Source of the DNA: Janthinobacterium sp.
GTDB lineage: Bacteria > Pseudomonadota > Gammaproteobacteria > Burkholderiales > Burkholderiaceae_D
NCBI GenBank assembly: GCA_003133225.1
Contig: PKWL01000042.1
Span: 1-59,927, forward strand
Length of the DNA stretch: 59,927 nucleotides
Direction: 5' to 3'
A program made the translations under genes and the position numbers. Shown here piece by piece: positions 1 to 10,300 of the stretch (positions are counted from its first letter, which is position 1; each line of letters begins with the position of its first letter). The notes below the pieces were generated by a model, which had not been told where the DNA came from, made no database searches, and saw only the letters and a list, made by a program, of their open reading frames with translations.

Positions 1-22
1 GCGAGTTTTGCAAGAGGCTCAT
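1..22 (+). repeat. Terminal inverted repeat, left copy (probable IS end)
   Basis: The first 22 bases are the exact reverse complement of the last 22 bases of the window. Read outward, the end begins GAGCCTCTTGCAAAACTCGC. Identical short sequences in opposite orientation at both contig ends are expected where assembly stops at two copies of one insertion sequence. No transposase lies inside the window, so the element body would lie outside. IS family assignment is not possible from 22 bp. Confidence 0.7.
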
Positions 23-1946
23 TAGAAATTTATAAATTCCTGCAAAGCAGCCGAGCACAAAATCTGCACGTCAAGACCAGGGCATTTAAATTTTTTCAAG
101 ATATTAGTTGGCTATGGAGCTCATGTATAGAAAAATCCTTGTGGGCCGCTGACAAATTTAGAGCGCTCGACGCGGCAGCATGGCCCCCGTCTAAGAACGA
201 AATTCTTGCCGATTTCTGGGCCTTGCAGTTATAAGCCTGGGAAATATAACATATAGAAAATAAGAATTTGCCATTTGTGCTGCAGCGCAGCATACTAAAT
301 CTCGTGTTCCCATCACTCCCGAAAATGGGATGGCCATATTGCGCCATGCTTTGATTATATTAAGATTATTGGTAATTGATGGCATGGCGCAGTGTTTTCC
401 GCAAATGTATTCGTGAAGTGTACGCGCTACAATTTCGCGGGGTCACAACCAACTGGAAGGCTAACATCGTGATAAACCCTAAAATTAAGCAGCATTTTCA
501 CAGCCATATAAAAGGCGCAACGACGCCTATTGAACGGAGATACAAGTTCAGGCTGCAACCGCAAGCTAAGGCTGAACCGCCTCAGGACCAAACTTTCTGG
601 GGTCGGACCATTGAGCAGTGGATGAAAACTGTCCCCGTGCCGCAACCGATATGGGAATGAACTAAGCCCCCCTACCTGTTAAGATCGGATCCATCGGGTC
701 CCCAGGCTCTCGCGTTAACGCTACATCATCCCGGCCATGACCGATGACAATCCCCCTGTATTCGAAAAGCACCGCCTCTTGCCGGGTGGGAGCAACTTGG
801 CGGGACCGAGCCAGGCTGAGCCGAAGATGACTTTGCCATTACGGAACACCTGCGACAGGGCGACGAAGCCGAGCTTGGCATTGTCACTGGCGATGGTGGG
901 GCCGGGCCATGGCCGACATCAACCGCCCCTGGATGCGCCTAACCCAGGTTTGTCAAGACGCCGAGCTTTTGCGGGGTGTCCGGCGGCGGGCGTGGCGGTC
1001 ATGGCGTTGATTAAGGCGAGCCATGTGATTTTGGGTGCCTGCCCGAGCACTTCGGCCAAAGAGCATGGCAAGGCTTGCCCGTCAATCAACGATTTTCCTC
1101 ATTTCAAGTGATTGCAGCCGCTTCCATGGCGCGCGCCGGTGCAAATATCCTGGGTCGATATGTTGGCAATCCGGCCCCCGGCGTCGCTCGGCCACACCAC
1201 TCTTTTCAAAAAACACGAGGACACCGTCGCCGACGGGAGAATTGAAAATCCCGCTCCGCAAAAACACCACCGTATAGCCGTCGCTGGCAGTGGCAAGGAC
1301 AGACATTTGTTTGCTGTCGTTGTCGTTGCGCAAAATGACGGCATCCTTCCCGACGATAGCACGAAGTAGAACACCTTTGAGCTTACTAAATTGCCGGCAT
1401 TGCTGCCCGTGCCGGAAACTTGCGCAGCTTATGCTCAACTGCCCCGGTGACATAATTTTTTCTAAGTATTTCGAGGATTCGGCTACTCGATCAGCGCCAA
1501 CGGATGCTCCGACTAAGACGCGGCGAGAACGAAACGGCTACGAAGACAGTGGGCAACCGAAATGATTGGAGCACATATGCAGCGTGGCAAAGACTGGCGG
1601 GACCCGTTGCGCTTGTTAGGTCCGCCCCTGGGGATGCATGGGTTCGCAGCACGCCGCGGCGCTGTTGCGACGGTGTTGCGACGGTTTGCGATTGAGAATC
1701 GAATATGAATCGAACATGAGCGCTAGGCCCGTCACATCATAGACACATGTGCGCTCGAGCGCCCCATCGCTACCACGGGTCACTCGTCCATCCCTGAGCG
1801 GAAATGGCCCTAGCTTGGCCGCAAAAGCGCGCCTCTTTCTTGGCCCGGCTACGCCACCTTCAAAGCCTCGGTGACAAATCGTCGTTTGGGAATGCACGAT
1901 CAATTCATGCGCGTATAATTTATATCTTTGAGTCCCATTTTTTAAA
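23..1946. other. Gene-poor, apparently decayed region
   Basis: No reading frame here has a recognisable domain, a good ribosome binding site and a plausible length together. Several frames of 60-124 codons overlap one another on both strands. From about 700 to 1450 the minus strand reads like protein in pieces, with frame changes and stops between them, which suggests a gene remnant that cannot be identified. Its position next to a probable IS end and before an AT-rich foreign-looking gene fits a recombination-prone edge. Confidence 0.45.
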
Positions 1947-2663
1947 ATGAAAGATAACTATAGTTTCGTTGCATTTGGAGATTCCATTACAAAAGGGATT
2001 ATTTACGATAACGAAAAATGCAAGTATGAAACTTTAAAAGAAAATTTTGCCAGTATCATTGGAAAAAACATAAATGGATCAGTTGCCAATGCGGGCAGGT
2101 TTGGCAGTACCATAGTGCGGGGCATGAATAAGATTTATAATGATGTAATTAAAAAATCTCCTGATGTAGTTTTAATTGAATTTGGTGGTAATGACTGCAA
2201 CTATAAATGGGACGATATAGCCAAAAATCCGAACATAAAGTATAGGCCGAATACTGATATGTTCACATTTCGTGAAACTCTACTTACCATGATCGACACA
2301 CTGAAAGATAATCACATATTTCCTGCACTTATGACTTTGCCACCGTTAGATTACTTAAAATATTTCAAATGGATCACCAAGGAAAATTCCTTTTCTGAAG
2401 AAAATATTTTGCACTGGCTAGGCACCAAAGATAGGCTTTTTACCTGGCATAATTCGTACAGCAAAATTATTTCCGCGGTGGCCTGCGAAACGAATACCGT
2501 AATAATAGACGTAAGGGCAGAATTTTTAAAGTACGGTGACTATAGCCAGTTTTTATGCAAAGATGGGATACATCCAAATATCAGGGGTCAATTATTAATA
2601 GCAACCGTGATACTTGAATTTATAAAAAAGAGCTACAGCTTTTTGTTGTGCCGGGGCGGTTAA
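1947..2663 (+). CDS. SGNH/GDSL-family hydrolase, AT-rich
   Basis: A 238-residue protein with the GDSL/SGNH hydrolase blocks: GDSIT near the N-terminus (nucleophile Ser13), GGND at 80-83 (oxyanion Asn82) and DGIHPN near the C-terminus (Asp206 and His209 of the catalytic triad). Such enzymes hydrolyse esters of lipids, carbohydrates or small metabolites; the substrate cannot be told. There is no signal peptide, so it is probably cytoplasmic. The gene is strikingly AT-rich and uses many AAA, AAT, ATA and TTT codons, unlike the GC-rich neighbours, which points to recent acquisition. A TATAAT box lies about 30 bp upstream of the ATG, but there is no clear Shine-Dalgarno site. No operon partner is visible. 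Confidence 0.85.
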   Translation: MKDNYSFVAFGDSITKGIIYDNEKCKYETLKENFASIIGKNINGSVANAGRFGSTIVRGMNKIYNDVIKKSPDVVLIEFGGNDCNYKWDDIAKNPNIKYRPNTDMFTFRETLLTMIDTLKDNHIFPALMTLPPLDYLKYFKWITKENSFSEENILHWLGTKDRLFTWHNSYSKIISAVACETNTVIIDVRAEFLKYGDYSQFLCKDGIHPNIRGQLLIATVILEFIKKSYSFLLCRGG

Positions 2664-3173
2664 AAATTGGCCGGCTTAGGTCAATACGGGCTACTTCGGA
2701 ACGAATTTCAATTGCTGATGGAAAGCAAGGCTAGCCGCCTTCCAGTGTCGATTCGCTTCGGCGCTCAGTTCCAAAGCTCGCCGTGTGCAAGCAGACGGTA
2801 AATCGCAATTGCTAAGATCTAATCTGCCCAGCACACACAAACGCCCAGTCGGAACGCCGGGCAGTCTGTGATGACCGCATGCGTGACATGCTGTTTATCG
2901 CGGGCAATTTTGATGGCGGCCTGCAACCGGCCGCACAATGGCGCCGCCACAGTTGGGGCAGCCAGATTTGACGATTTTGATATTAACAAAAATGCCAAGC
3001 CTAAATCTACGCTATATTTTTTTGATATAATTAATGGCACAGCATACCACTCGCAGAGCGGCAAGAAACTGGCACTACGGGCGGTGATGCGCAAATTTTT
3101 GACAAGAATTCTTGCAATTTCTGATGCTGCGTATTTCAACGCACGGGTGTGACAAATAATTAGGGGGAGCATT
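2664..3173. other. Intergenic stretch without a supported gene
   Basis: About 510 bp between the SGNH hydrolase and the amidotransferase gene. Small frames exist on both strands but have no recognisable domain. The last 200 bp are AT-rich and probably carry the promoter of the following gene. Confidence 0.4.
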
Positions 3174-3890
3174 ATGCGCACTGCATTGGCGATCACTCAC
3201 GTGGCGTTTGAGGATTTAGGATCGTTGCACAAGGAATTAGCTAACGCAGGTTTTAACATCGAAGTCATCGATGCCTGCACCGCCGACTTGCATGCAATCG
3301 ATGCGCTTGCCCCAGACCTAGTGATCATTCTTGGGGGACCGATTGGCGTTTATCAACGGGATGCCTATCCATTCATAAAGACGGAAATTGACCTGCTTCG
3401 ATCGCGGCTTGCGGCAAAACGTCCTACGCTAGGTATTTGTCTTGGGGCCCAACTAATGGCACAGGCCTTGGGCGCGCGCGTCTATCCCGGAATCAATGGC
3501 AAGGAGCTAGGGTGGGCCCCGCTCTATCCTGGTTCGCACGCCACTACCCCGCCATGGTTTGCCGCCTTGCTCGCTCCTAATTTGCGCGTGCTGCATTGGC
3601 ATGGCGATACATTTGACCTACCTGCCGGAACCATCCACCTTGCGGGATCAGCGCACTATCCCAATCAAGCATTCGCCGTGGAAAACCATGCGCTAGCATT
3701 CCAGTTTCATCCTGAAGTGACGGCTCGTGGGCTTGAACGATGGTATGTCGGCCATGCTTGTGAGCTATCCTTGATGGGCATCGACGTGACCCAATTACGC
3801 GAAGATAGTCTTTTTTTTGGACCGGGACTGGAAGACGCGGCCCGCCAAGTCTGGCAACAGTGGCTCGACTCTGTGTTTGCTACCACATAA
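3174..3890 (+). CDS. Class I glutamine amidotransferase-like protein (GMP synthase GATase-like)
   Basis: A 238-residue stand-alone class I glutamine amidotransferase domain. The nucleophile elbow GICLGAQ places Cys89, and FHPE near the C-terminus gives His179 and Glu181, so the Cys-His-Glu triad is complete. The protein resembles the GMP synthase amidotransferase domain but has no synthetase domain, as in the GuaA-like family also found as gamma-glutamyl hydrolases. It may release ammonia from glutamine or cleave a gamma-glutamyl bond; the true substrate is not known. The start is well supported by GGGGGAG seven bases or so before the ATG. It is cytoplasmic and no partner gene is adjacent. 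Confidence 0.88.
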   Translation: MRTALAITHVAFEDLGSLHKELANAGFNIEVIDACTADLHAIDALAPDLVIILGGPIGVYQRDAYPFIKTEIDLLRSRLAAKRPTLGICLGAQLMAQALGARVYPGINGKELGWAPLYPGSHATTPPWFAALLAPNLRVLHWHGDTFDLPAGTIHLAGSAHYPNQAFAVENHALAFQFHPEVTARGLERWYVGHACELSLMGIDVTQLREDSLFFGPGLEDAARQVWQQWLDSVFATT

Positions 3891-4149
3891 ATTTCGATAC
3901 CCAAACATCGAAACACGATTTTGGCATGCAAGCTGAGCTTTCACTAGCCGCGCCATCCATGGTGAGCTATCAAAAAAATCGCCATAGGCTTGGATGACGC
4001 GACCATATGAGGGTCGGCGCGAAGAGCGACGGCGCTGTTCAATGTTCAATGCTGTGTCAATCCAGTATCGAAAATGCATGCTTTAGGATGGCCAGACGCA
4101 GCACAGATATAATTAGTAATTGACTTACTATCTACACGGATCAATCCAC

Positions 4150-4668
4150 ATGATGCATATACCGCCTGTCGCCAACGTCACGCCGCACTATCTGCTGCTG
4201 GCCCGCCAAGTGGCAAGCATGCTTGAAGATGAGCGCGACTTCGTCGCCAACGCGGCGCAATTCTCCGCCTTTATTTTTGGCGCGATTGCGGACCTGAACT
4301 GGGCCGGCTTCTATCTGGTTAGACCGGCCAAAAGCCCGGGGTCAGATGGAGCGGCAAAGGAATTGCTGGTCGGGCCGTTCCAGGGCAAGGTCGCTTGCGC
4401 GCGTATACGGTTTGGCCGGGGAGTCTGTGGCACCTCAGCGGCGGAACGTCGCACGATCGTGGTGCCCGATGTGCACGCCTTCTCCGACCATATCGCCTGC
4501 GACTCGGCATCGAATGCGGAAATCGTGCTGCCCTTGATCAAGAATGGCGAGTTGTTCGGTGTTTTTGACATCGATAGCCCGAGCATCAATCGCTTTAGCG
4601 AAGAAGACCAGATGGGCATGGAATCGTTGATCGCCACCTTTGTCGCTGCAACGGACTTTAAATGGTGA
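4150..4668 (+). CDS. msrC: Free methionine-(R)-sulfoxide reductase (GAF domain)
   Basis: A single GAF-domain protein of 172 residues from the ATG at 4150. It carries the three cysteines of the fRMsr family at 83, 93 and 117, which match Cys84, Cys94 and Cys118 of the E. coli enzyme. The family reduces free methionine-R-sulfoxide with thioredoxin, repairing oxidised free methionine in the cytoplasm. The motif around GPFQGK and the NAEIVLP stretch are typical. A TTG at 4120 in the same frame would add ten residues, but the family start and alignment favour 4150 or 4153. It appears monocistronic; a TATAAT box is at 4108-4113. Confidence 0.92.
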   Translation: MMHIPPVANVTPHYLLLARQVASMLEDERDFVANAAQFSAFIFGAIADLNWAGFYLVRPAKSPGSDGAAKELLVGPFQGKVACARIRFGRGVCGTSAAERRTIVVPDVHAFSDHIACDSASNAEIVLPLIKNGELFGVFDIDSPSINRFSEEDQMGMESLIATFVAATDFKW

Positions 4669-5614
4669 TTAGTCGAGCCAAACCGTTCTTTCGATCCGTT
4701 TGGCCTCGAACGCCCGCCTCATAAAACGGCTTGCGCGAAGGCTTTGTCTTTTCCCATCATTTTTGGTAAATCACCTTGGCGCCAGACAGCGACTGCATGC
4801 GCTCGCCGCCGTCGAACGTGGCCGGACCGGGTGGCAGCCCAAAGGCGCAGCCAATGTTTTTGCCTGTTCACCATTTACCTCGGGTGCCATGGCAATGCCA
4901 CCGTCCAGTTGCCAATAGAACTTGACTCTGCTGCACCTTCGGGTATTTAACTTGCAGTGGCTTCTGTATCGAGAGTCCAAGTTTTTGGCGACGCCGCTCA
5001 CTGTCTCGCATGGCGCGCGAACTTGCCCATTGCATTGGACAGTGGTTCACGCAACGCGGCGAAGAAATCCAGTGGGCAAATTATCTCAGGCCATCTCACC
5101 GGCCCAGAAACGCTCGATGCCATGCTGCAAGTGGCGCATCAACCTATCCTTGCCACGCGCTAGCCGCCAAGCACAACAGAGCGCATCTTAAGTATCAGAT
5201 TGCAGCCATCCATCGTACGACGGGGAACTGCCGTTGGACGTAGCGCTCGTCTGCGCATCGCATGCTCCCGCTGATGTTGTCATCGCTGCATGCTCTCGTA
5301 AGTGGGCATGTGTAATCACAGAAGCGGGTAATTAGCCATGGCTGTGGTCTACCGGAGCCTCCAAGTAGACCCCTCAAATGACAGCGCATTTGGTTCCTAT
5401 TTGGAAACATTTATACTATACTATTGCTCAAAATAACGGTTTTTAAAGAACTGCTAACGGCCCCGCTTGATTTCGCATATCGCACGCCGACGCCAGAATA
5501 TCGCAGATTTTTTTAGATCTCTCGCAGGCAAAAATTGGCAGTCTTGGCCGCCTAAAAACGGGGGGTGTGGCGCCGGTTGCTTCTTATCACGATTATTAGG
5601 GCGATCAAAAAAAC
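4669..5614. other. Long intergenic region, no supported gene
   Basis: About 950 bp between msrC and the GGDEF-EAL gene. Overlapping short frames in all plus-strand phases around 4920-5240 give fragments of protein-like sequence with no complete domain or ribosome binding site, compatible with a decayed gene. The AT-rich stretch around 5400-5450 is the likeliest promoter area for the downstream gene. Confidence 0.4.
4674..4708 (+). repeat. Inverted repeat hairpin after msrC
   Basis: CGAGCCAAAC at 4674-4683 pairs with GTTTGGC-CTCG at 4698-4708 with one bulged base and a loop of 14 bases. It sits 6 bp after the msrC stop, so it may act in transcript ending or stability. No T-run follows, so it is not a canonical intrinsic terminator. 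Confidence 0.4.
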
Positions 5615-8600
5615 ATGGACGCAATGACTAGGCCCCATCGCAACTTAGCCCGGTTCTCGCGCTCCCTTTGGCTGACGTTTGGCATGTTCGCCGTGTTCGC
5701 CGCGAGCTTTGTCGTTTATGTTTGGACAGAAAGTCAAATCGACCGCGCCAATGAGTCGCGCCAGCAGTCGTTCCTGTTGGCTGACGAACTGCGCCAATCG
5801 TCTGATGACCTGACACGCATGGCGCGCACGTATGCGGTGACTGGAGAACTCATCTACAAGCAGCACTATCTCGAAATCCTCGCCATTCGTGATGGCAAAA
5901 AACTTCGTCCGCTGGGGTATCAGCAGGTTTACTGGGACCTCGTTCTAGCTGACGATCACCGGCCTCGCCCGACGGGGCCGCTAGCTCCCTTGCTAGAGTT
6001 GATGCGACGGGCAGGTTTTACTAAAGAAGAATTCGCCAAGCTGGCCGAGGCCCAGGCCAATTCTGATGCACTCACTCATACCGAATTTGCCGCAATGGCA
6101 TTGACCGAATCAAGCATCGGACCAACCGGGGCCAACCGTGCTAAGGGAATCCGCATGTTGCATGATACGGCCTTCCATCAGGCTAAGGCCGCCATCATGC
6201 GCCCGATCAGCCAGTTTTACGAAATGGCAGACCAGCGCACGCAGCAAGCTGTTCATGACGCCAAAACCCGCGCAACGTTAATGCGTCTGGCTTTCATCCT
6301 GTTTGGCATGCTGCTGTTACCCCTACTTTGGAGCGCGCGGCGTAACTTGCATGCAATTTTGGGCTGCTCAGTCAATGAGCTGCAAGCGCGCATTGCCCGC
6401 CTTGGAAACGGGAATTTTTCATTCGACAGTTCGACTTCAGAAATCAAGAATGACAGCGTGCTGGGCTGGTTGTCGAAAACGCGGGTCAATCTGGCCCGGA
6501 TCGAAGCGCAGCGCAAACGTGCCGAAGCGAGGAATCAACGCTTGATGCAATTTTATGCTGCGTTGTGTCGATGTAATCAAGCAATCATCCGCTGCACAGG
6601 TGAGGCGGAGTTATTTGGGCAAATTTGCCGCGATGTAGTAACGTTCGGCGGCATTAAGATGGCATGGATAGGCATGTTTGACGAACATGGAAAAAAGATC
6701 CTGCCGGTCGCGTCATTTGGCAGTGGCACGGAATATTTGGACGGGCTGGAAATTTCGGTCGATATCAACGAATCGTCCGGGCGCGGACCGGTTGGATCTG
6801 CGCTGCGCCAGAATTATCCGTTCTGGTGTCAGGATTTTCAGCATCACCCTGCCACTGCACTGTGGCACGAACGTGCTGCACGTTTTGGGTGGGCAGCATC
6901 GGCCGCACTTCCTCTACATCGAAATGGCGTGACCATTGGGGTTTTCTGCCCGTATGCCAACGTGGTTAACGCCTTCGACGAAGAAGTGCGCAACCTCTTG
7001 TTGGAGATGTCGATGAACATCGACTATGCGCTAAATAACTTTGAACACGAGGCGCAACGCGAGCAGGCAGAGGCGGCGTTACGAGTGAACGAACAACGCT
7101 TGCGGACCATTATCGAGACCGAGCCCGAATGCATCAAGATCGTTGACGGCGATGGGCGGCTCGTGGAAATGAACGCCGCCGGCCTTGTCATGCTCGAAGC
7201 AGATTCTCTCGATGAGGCAAAACAGCACGACCTGTTGCACTTCGTTCTGCCGCAATATCATGCTTCTTTTGGCGCCTTGCATCAGCGCGTAATGAACGGC
7301 GAATGTGGCATTTTGGAGTTCGAAATTAAAGGGCTTAAGGGGACGCAGCGTTGGCTTGAAACTCACGCGGCGCCGCTGCGTGGTGCGAACGGCGAAATTG
7401 CGATGCTGCTTGGTATCACCAGAGACGTCACCGAACGCAAGCAGTCCGAACACCGTATCCAATACCTGGCGCATTTCGACGCCTTAACCGGCCTGCCCAA
7501 TCGCGCCCAGCTGGACGACCTCGCAAAATATGCGATCAATTTGGCGCAGCGGAGCCAGGACCCAGTAGCACTGATGCTACTCGATCTCGATAATTTCAAG
7601 GATATCAACGGCTCCCTTGGCCATAGTGTCGGCGATGCCTTGCTGGTCGAACTGGCCAGACGGTTGCGCTTGACGGTGCGTGAGGAAGACACCGTGTCGC
7701 GCCGTGGCGGCGACGAATTCATTTTCCTGTTGTATGGCGTCGATGCGCAAGGAGCAGCTTACGTCGCCCAGAAAATGCTAGATGTCATCGACGATCCGTT
7801 CCGCATAGAGCACTATGACCTGAACATAACAGGCTCGATCGGTATTGCCCTGTATCCTGATGACGGCGCCGATCTGGAAACCCTCATCAAGAGCGCCGAT
7901 GCCGCCATGTATCGTGTCAAGCAAGAGGGCCGTCATGGCTACCGTTTCTTTGCTGTCGAAATGCAGACAAGCTTGACGCGCCATCTGCAACTGGCGAATG
8001 CGCTGCGCCATGCGCTCGAACGCGACCAACTGCGGATACACTATCAGCCACAGGTATCCATGCGGGATGGACGCATCGTTGGGGCGGAAGCCCTGCTGCG
8101 CTGGACACATCCGGAACTGGGCTCGGTTTCGCCAGCCGAATTCATCCCAGTAGCGGAAGACAGTGGACTGATCCTGCCAATCGGAGAGTGGGTGCTAAGG
8201 CATGCGACGCGGCAGGCAAAATTGTGGATGCAAGGCGGTCTAGCGCCCCTGGTCATGGCAGTGAATCTTTCCGCCGTCCAGTTCCGCCATTCTGACCTGC
8301 CCAAGCTGGTGACGCGCATCCTCGACGAAGAGGGATTGTCGCCCGAGTACCTGGAGTTGGAGCTGACCGAGGGCGTGGCGATGCATGATCCGCAAGGCGC
8401 CATCGCGGTGATGAACAACTTGCACGAACGTGGCGTGCGCATGTCGATCGACGACTTCGGGACCGGTTACTCGTCCCTTAGCCACCTGAAGAAGTTCAAG
8501 GTGTATAAACTCAAGATCGATCAATCCTTCGTACGCGACATCAGCACCGATCCGGAAGATAGGGCGATCGTCGGCGCCATCATTAACATGGCAAAAAGTC

Positions 8601-8749
8601 TTGGACTTCAAACCATCGCCGAAGGCGTGGAAACGGCGGGGCAACTGGCGTTTTTGCGTGAGCAAGGTTGCGATGAGATGCAGGGGTATTACTTTAGCAA
8701 GCCCTTAGGGTCCGAGCAGTTCGAGGTATTTGCTCGATCAAAGGCCTAA
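5615..8749 (+). CDS. Membrane GAF-PAS-GGDEF-EAL c-di-GMP signalling protein
   Basis: A 1044-residue inner-membrane protein. One membrane segment lies near residues 18-38, a periplasmic part of about 190 residues follows, and a second membrane segment lies near 225-245. Then come a GAF domain (about 310-470), a PAS domain (about 485-610), a GGDEF domain with GGDEF near 698 and an EAL domain with EALLRW near 824 and DDFGTGYSS near 945. The RxxD inhibitory site (REED) stands five residues before GGDEF. Both catalytic signatures are intact, so it can in principle make and break c-di-GMP. The periplasmic and GAF/PAS parts suggest it responds to external and cytoplasmic cues. The start codon could also be the ATG three codons downstream. 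Confidence 0.93.
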   Translation: MDAMTRPHRNLARFSRSLWLTFGMFAVFAASFVVYVWTESQIDRANESRQQSFLLADELRQSSDDLTRMARTYAVTGELIYKQHYLEILAIRDGKKLRPLGYQQVYWDLVLADDHRPRPTGPLAPLLELMRRAGFTKEEFAKLAEAQANSDALTHTEFAAMALTESSIGPTGANRAKGIRMLHDTAFHQAKAAIMRPISQFYEMADQRTQQAVHDAKTRATLMRLAFILFGMLLLPLLWSARRNLHAILGCSVNELQARIARLGNGNFSFDSSTSEIKNDSVLGWLSKTRVNLARIEAQRKRAEARNQRLMQFYAALCRCNQAIIRCTGEAELFGQICRDVVTFGGIKMAWIGMFDEHGKKILPVASFGSGTEYLDGLEISVDINESSGRGPVGSALRQNYPFWCQDFQHHPATALWHERAARFGWAASAALPLHRNGVTIGVFCPYANVVNAFDEEVRNLLLEMSMNIDYALNNFEHEAQREQAEAALRVNEQRLRTIIETEPECIKIVDGDGRLVEMNAAGLVMLEADSLDEAKQHDLLHFVLPQYHASFGALHQRVMNGECGILEFEIKGLKGTQRWLETHAAPLRGANGEIAMLLGITRDVTERKQSEHRIQYLAHFDALTGLPNRAQLDDLAKYAINLAQRSQDPVALMLLDLDNFKDINGSLGHSVGDALLVELARRLRLTVREEDTVSRRGGDEFIFLLYGVDAQGAAYVAQKMLDVIDDPFRIEHYDLNITGSIGIALYPDDGADLETLIKSADAAMYRVKQEGRHGYRFFAVEMQTSLTRHLQLANALRHALERDQLRIHYQPQVSMRDGRIVGAEALLRWTHPELGSVSPAEFIPVAEDSGLILPIGEWVLRHATRQAKLWMQGGLAPLVMAVNLSAVQFRHSDLPKLVTRILDEEGLSPEYLELELTEGVAMHDPQGAIAVMNNLHERGVRMSIDDFGTGYSSLSHLKKFKVYKLKIDQSFVRDISTDPEDRAIVGAIINMAKSLGLQTIAEGVETAGQLAFLREQGCDEMQGYYFSKPLGSEQFEVFARSKA

Positions 8750-9004
8750 GGCAAAGGGCATCCGATCATACGCCGATCGTTGACCGGACCTGGGACGGCC
8801 GATGCGGCCCCAACCGCCCAAGTGTTGGGCCAACGCCCGTACGTTGACGCCGGCGCCAGAGGAAATCTGCACAAAATTTGCACCCTTCCCCGCCAATATC
8901 ATGAAGCCGCAGGTCGCGCGTGATAAGCGCATCGGCGGTCATCGCTTTGTCTGCTTGGCTATGCTAAGCTGGAACAGTTTGAAGCAATTCATTGGCCAAA
9001 AAAA

Positions 9005-10300
9005 GTGATCAAAAAACAACCACAAAAACTCACCTTTATCGAGGTCGATCAACTCTGCGTTGGCATCTATGTTCACCTCGATTTGGGCTGGCTTGATCAT
9101 TCCTTCCCGCTCAACAGCTTTAAGATCAAGAGCCTTGAACAAATCGCGGCAATCAAGCAGCTGGGGCTGAAGACAATCCGTGCCAGTCCGGCTCGAAGTG
9201 ATTGCCGGCCACTGCCTGCGCGGCCTGCTGGTATGGCCCAGGTCGAGCTCGTCACGCCGGTGCCAACGGCAGAAGAAATTGAAGCTATCGATGCTAAGAA
9301 GGCGCGTATCGCTCGCCTTCTTGAATTACGCGCCACGGCGGCAAAGTGTGAAAAAGAGTTTTTGAAAGCGGCCGGCATATTGAAAAATATCAGCCACAAA
9401 ATTTTTTCGCGGCCGCAGGAAGCGTGTAACGATGCCAACCAACTGGTTCAGCAAATGCTTGATTCATTGTTGACCGACAAGGACATCGCCATTCACTTAA
9501 TGAACGATAAGGTGTCTGGTGAAGAGATGTATTTCCACTCAATGAATGTCGCCGTGTTGTCGATGATGCTAGCGAAAGAGCTTGGCATGTCGGCCCGCGA
9601 GATCAAGCAACTCGGGGTCGGCTGCCTGTTCCACGATATCGGCAAGGTCGAGATACCCGACCGTATCGCGCATTCCAGCGAACCGTTGACCCTCGCCGAA
9701 AAAAATATCTTGCGTCAACACTGCCATTACGGCGAGGTGATTGGGAAAAAAGTTGGCCTGCCTAAGGAATCCCTCGACATTATCATGCAACACCACGAAT
9801 ACGCCGATGGCAGCGGCTACCCGCTGCGGCTCAAAGGCGATCAGATGTCAGCCTTGGCGCACATTGTTTCTATCGTTAATACCTACGACAATCACTGCAA
9901 CCACGTCAATATGAATGACTCGCTGAGCCCGTTCGAGGCCTTGTCCTATATGTTTGCCCAGCAACGCAAATTATTCGACGGCGGCCCGCTCAATGTTTTT
10001 ATCCGCTGCCTCGGCGTGTACCCGCCGGGAACCATTGTTCGTCTCTCCAACGATATGCTGGGAATGGTTGTGTCGGTAAATTCCAGCAAGCCTTTGCGCC
10101 CGAGCATCCTAATCTACGATCCGGACGTGCCGAAAAACGAGGCGATTATTCTGGACCTGCTGCACGAACCAGATATCAGCGTCAGCAGCAGCATGCGGCC
10201 GCGGGAATTGCCGCGCGAGATCTACGACTATTTGAGCCCGCGCATGCGGATGACTTACTATTTTGATGTGCCCAAATCCAATACATCGCCCGTAAATTAA
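9005..10300 (+). CDS. HD-GYP domain c-di-GMP phosphodiesterase with DUF3391-like N-terminus
   Basis: A 431-residue cytoplasmic protein starting with GTG. The N-terminal 130 residues resemble DUF3391, the domain often placed before HD-GYP domains. The C-terminal half carries HDIGKVEIPD near residue 211 and HHEYADGSGYP near 263-273, the complete HD and GYP metal/substrate motifs. HD-GYP enzymes hydrolyse c-di-GMP to pGpG or GMP. It lies 255 bp after the GGDEF-EAL gene on the same strand and 690 bp before a CBS-GGDEF gene, so three c-di-GMP proteins are clustered, though the gaps suggest separate promoters. The ribosome binding site is poor. Confidence 0.92.
   Translation: MIKKQPQKLTFIEVDQLCVGIYVHLDLGWLDHSFPLNSFKIKSLEQIAAIKQLGLKTIRASPARSDCRPLPARPAGMAQVELVTPVPTAEEIEAIDAKKARIARLLELRATAAKCEKEFLKAAGILKNISHKIFSRPQEACNDANQLVQQMLDSLLTDKDIAIHLMNDKVSGEEMYFHSMNVAVLSMMLAKELGMSAREIKQLGVGCLFHDIGKVEIPDRIAHSSEPLTLAEKNILRQHCHYGEVIGKKVGLPKESLDIIMQHHEYADGSGYPLRLKGDQMSALAHIVSIVNTYDNHCNHVNMNDSLSPFEALSYMFAQQRKLFDGGPLNVFIRCLGVYPPGTIVRLSNDMLGMVVSVNSSKPLRPSILIYDPDVPKNEAIILDLLHEPDISVSSSMRPRELPREIYDYLSPRMRMTYYFDVPKSNTSPVN

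Noticed and set aside
4922..5243. Overlapping open frames in three phases
   Set aside because: None has a start signal or domain; together they look like a decayed gene at most.
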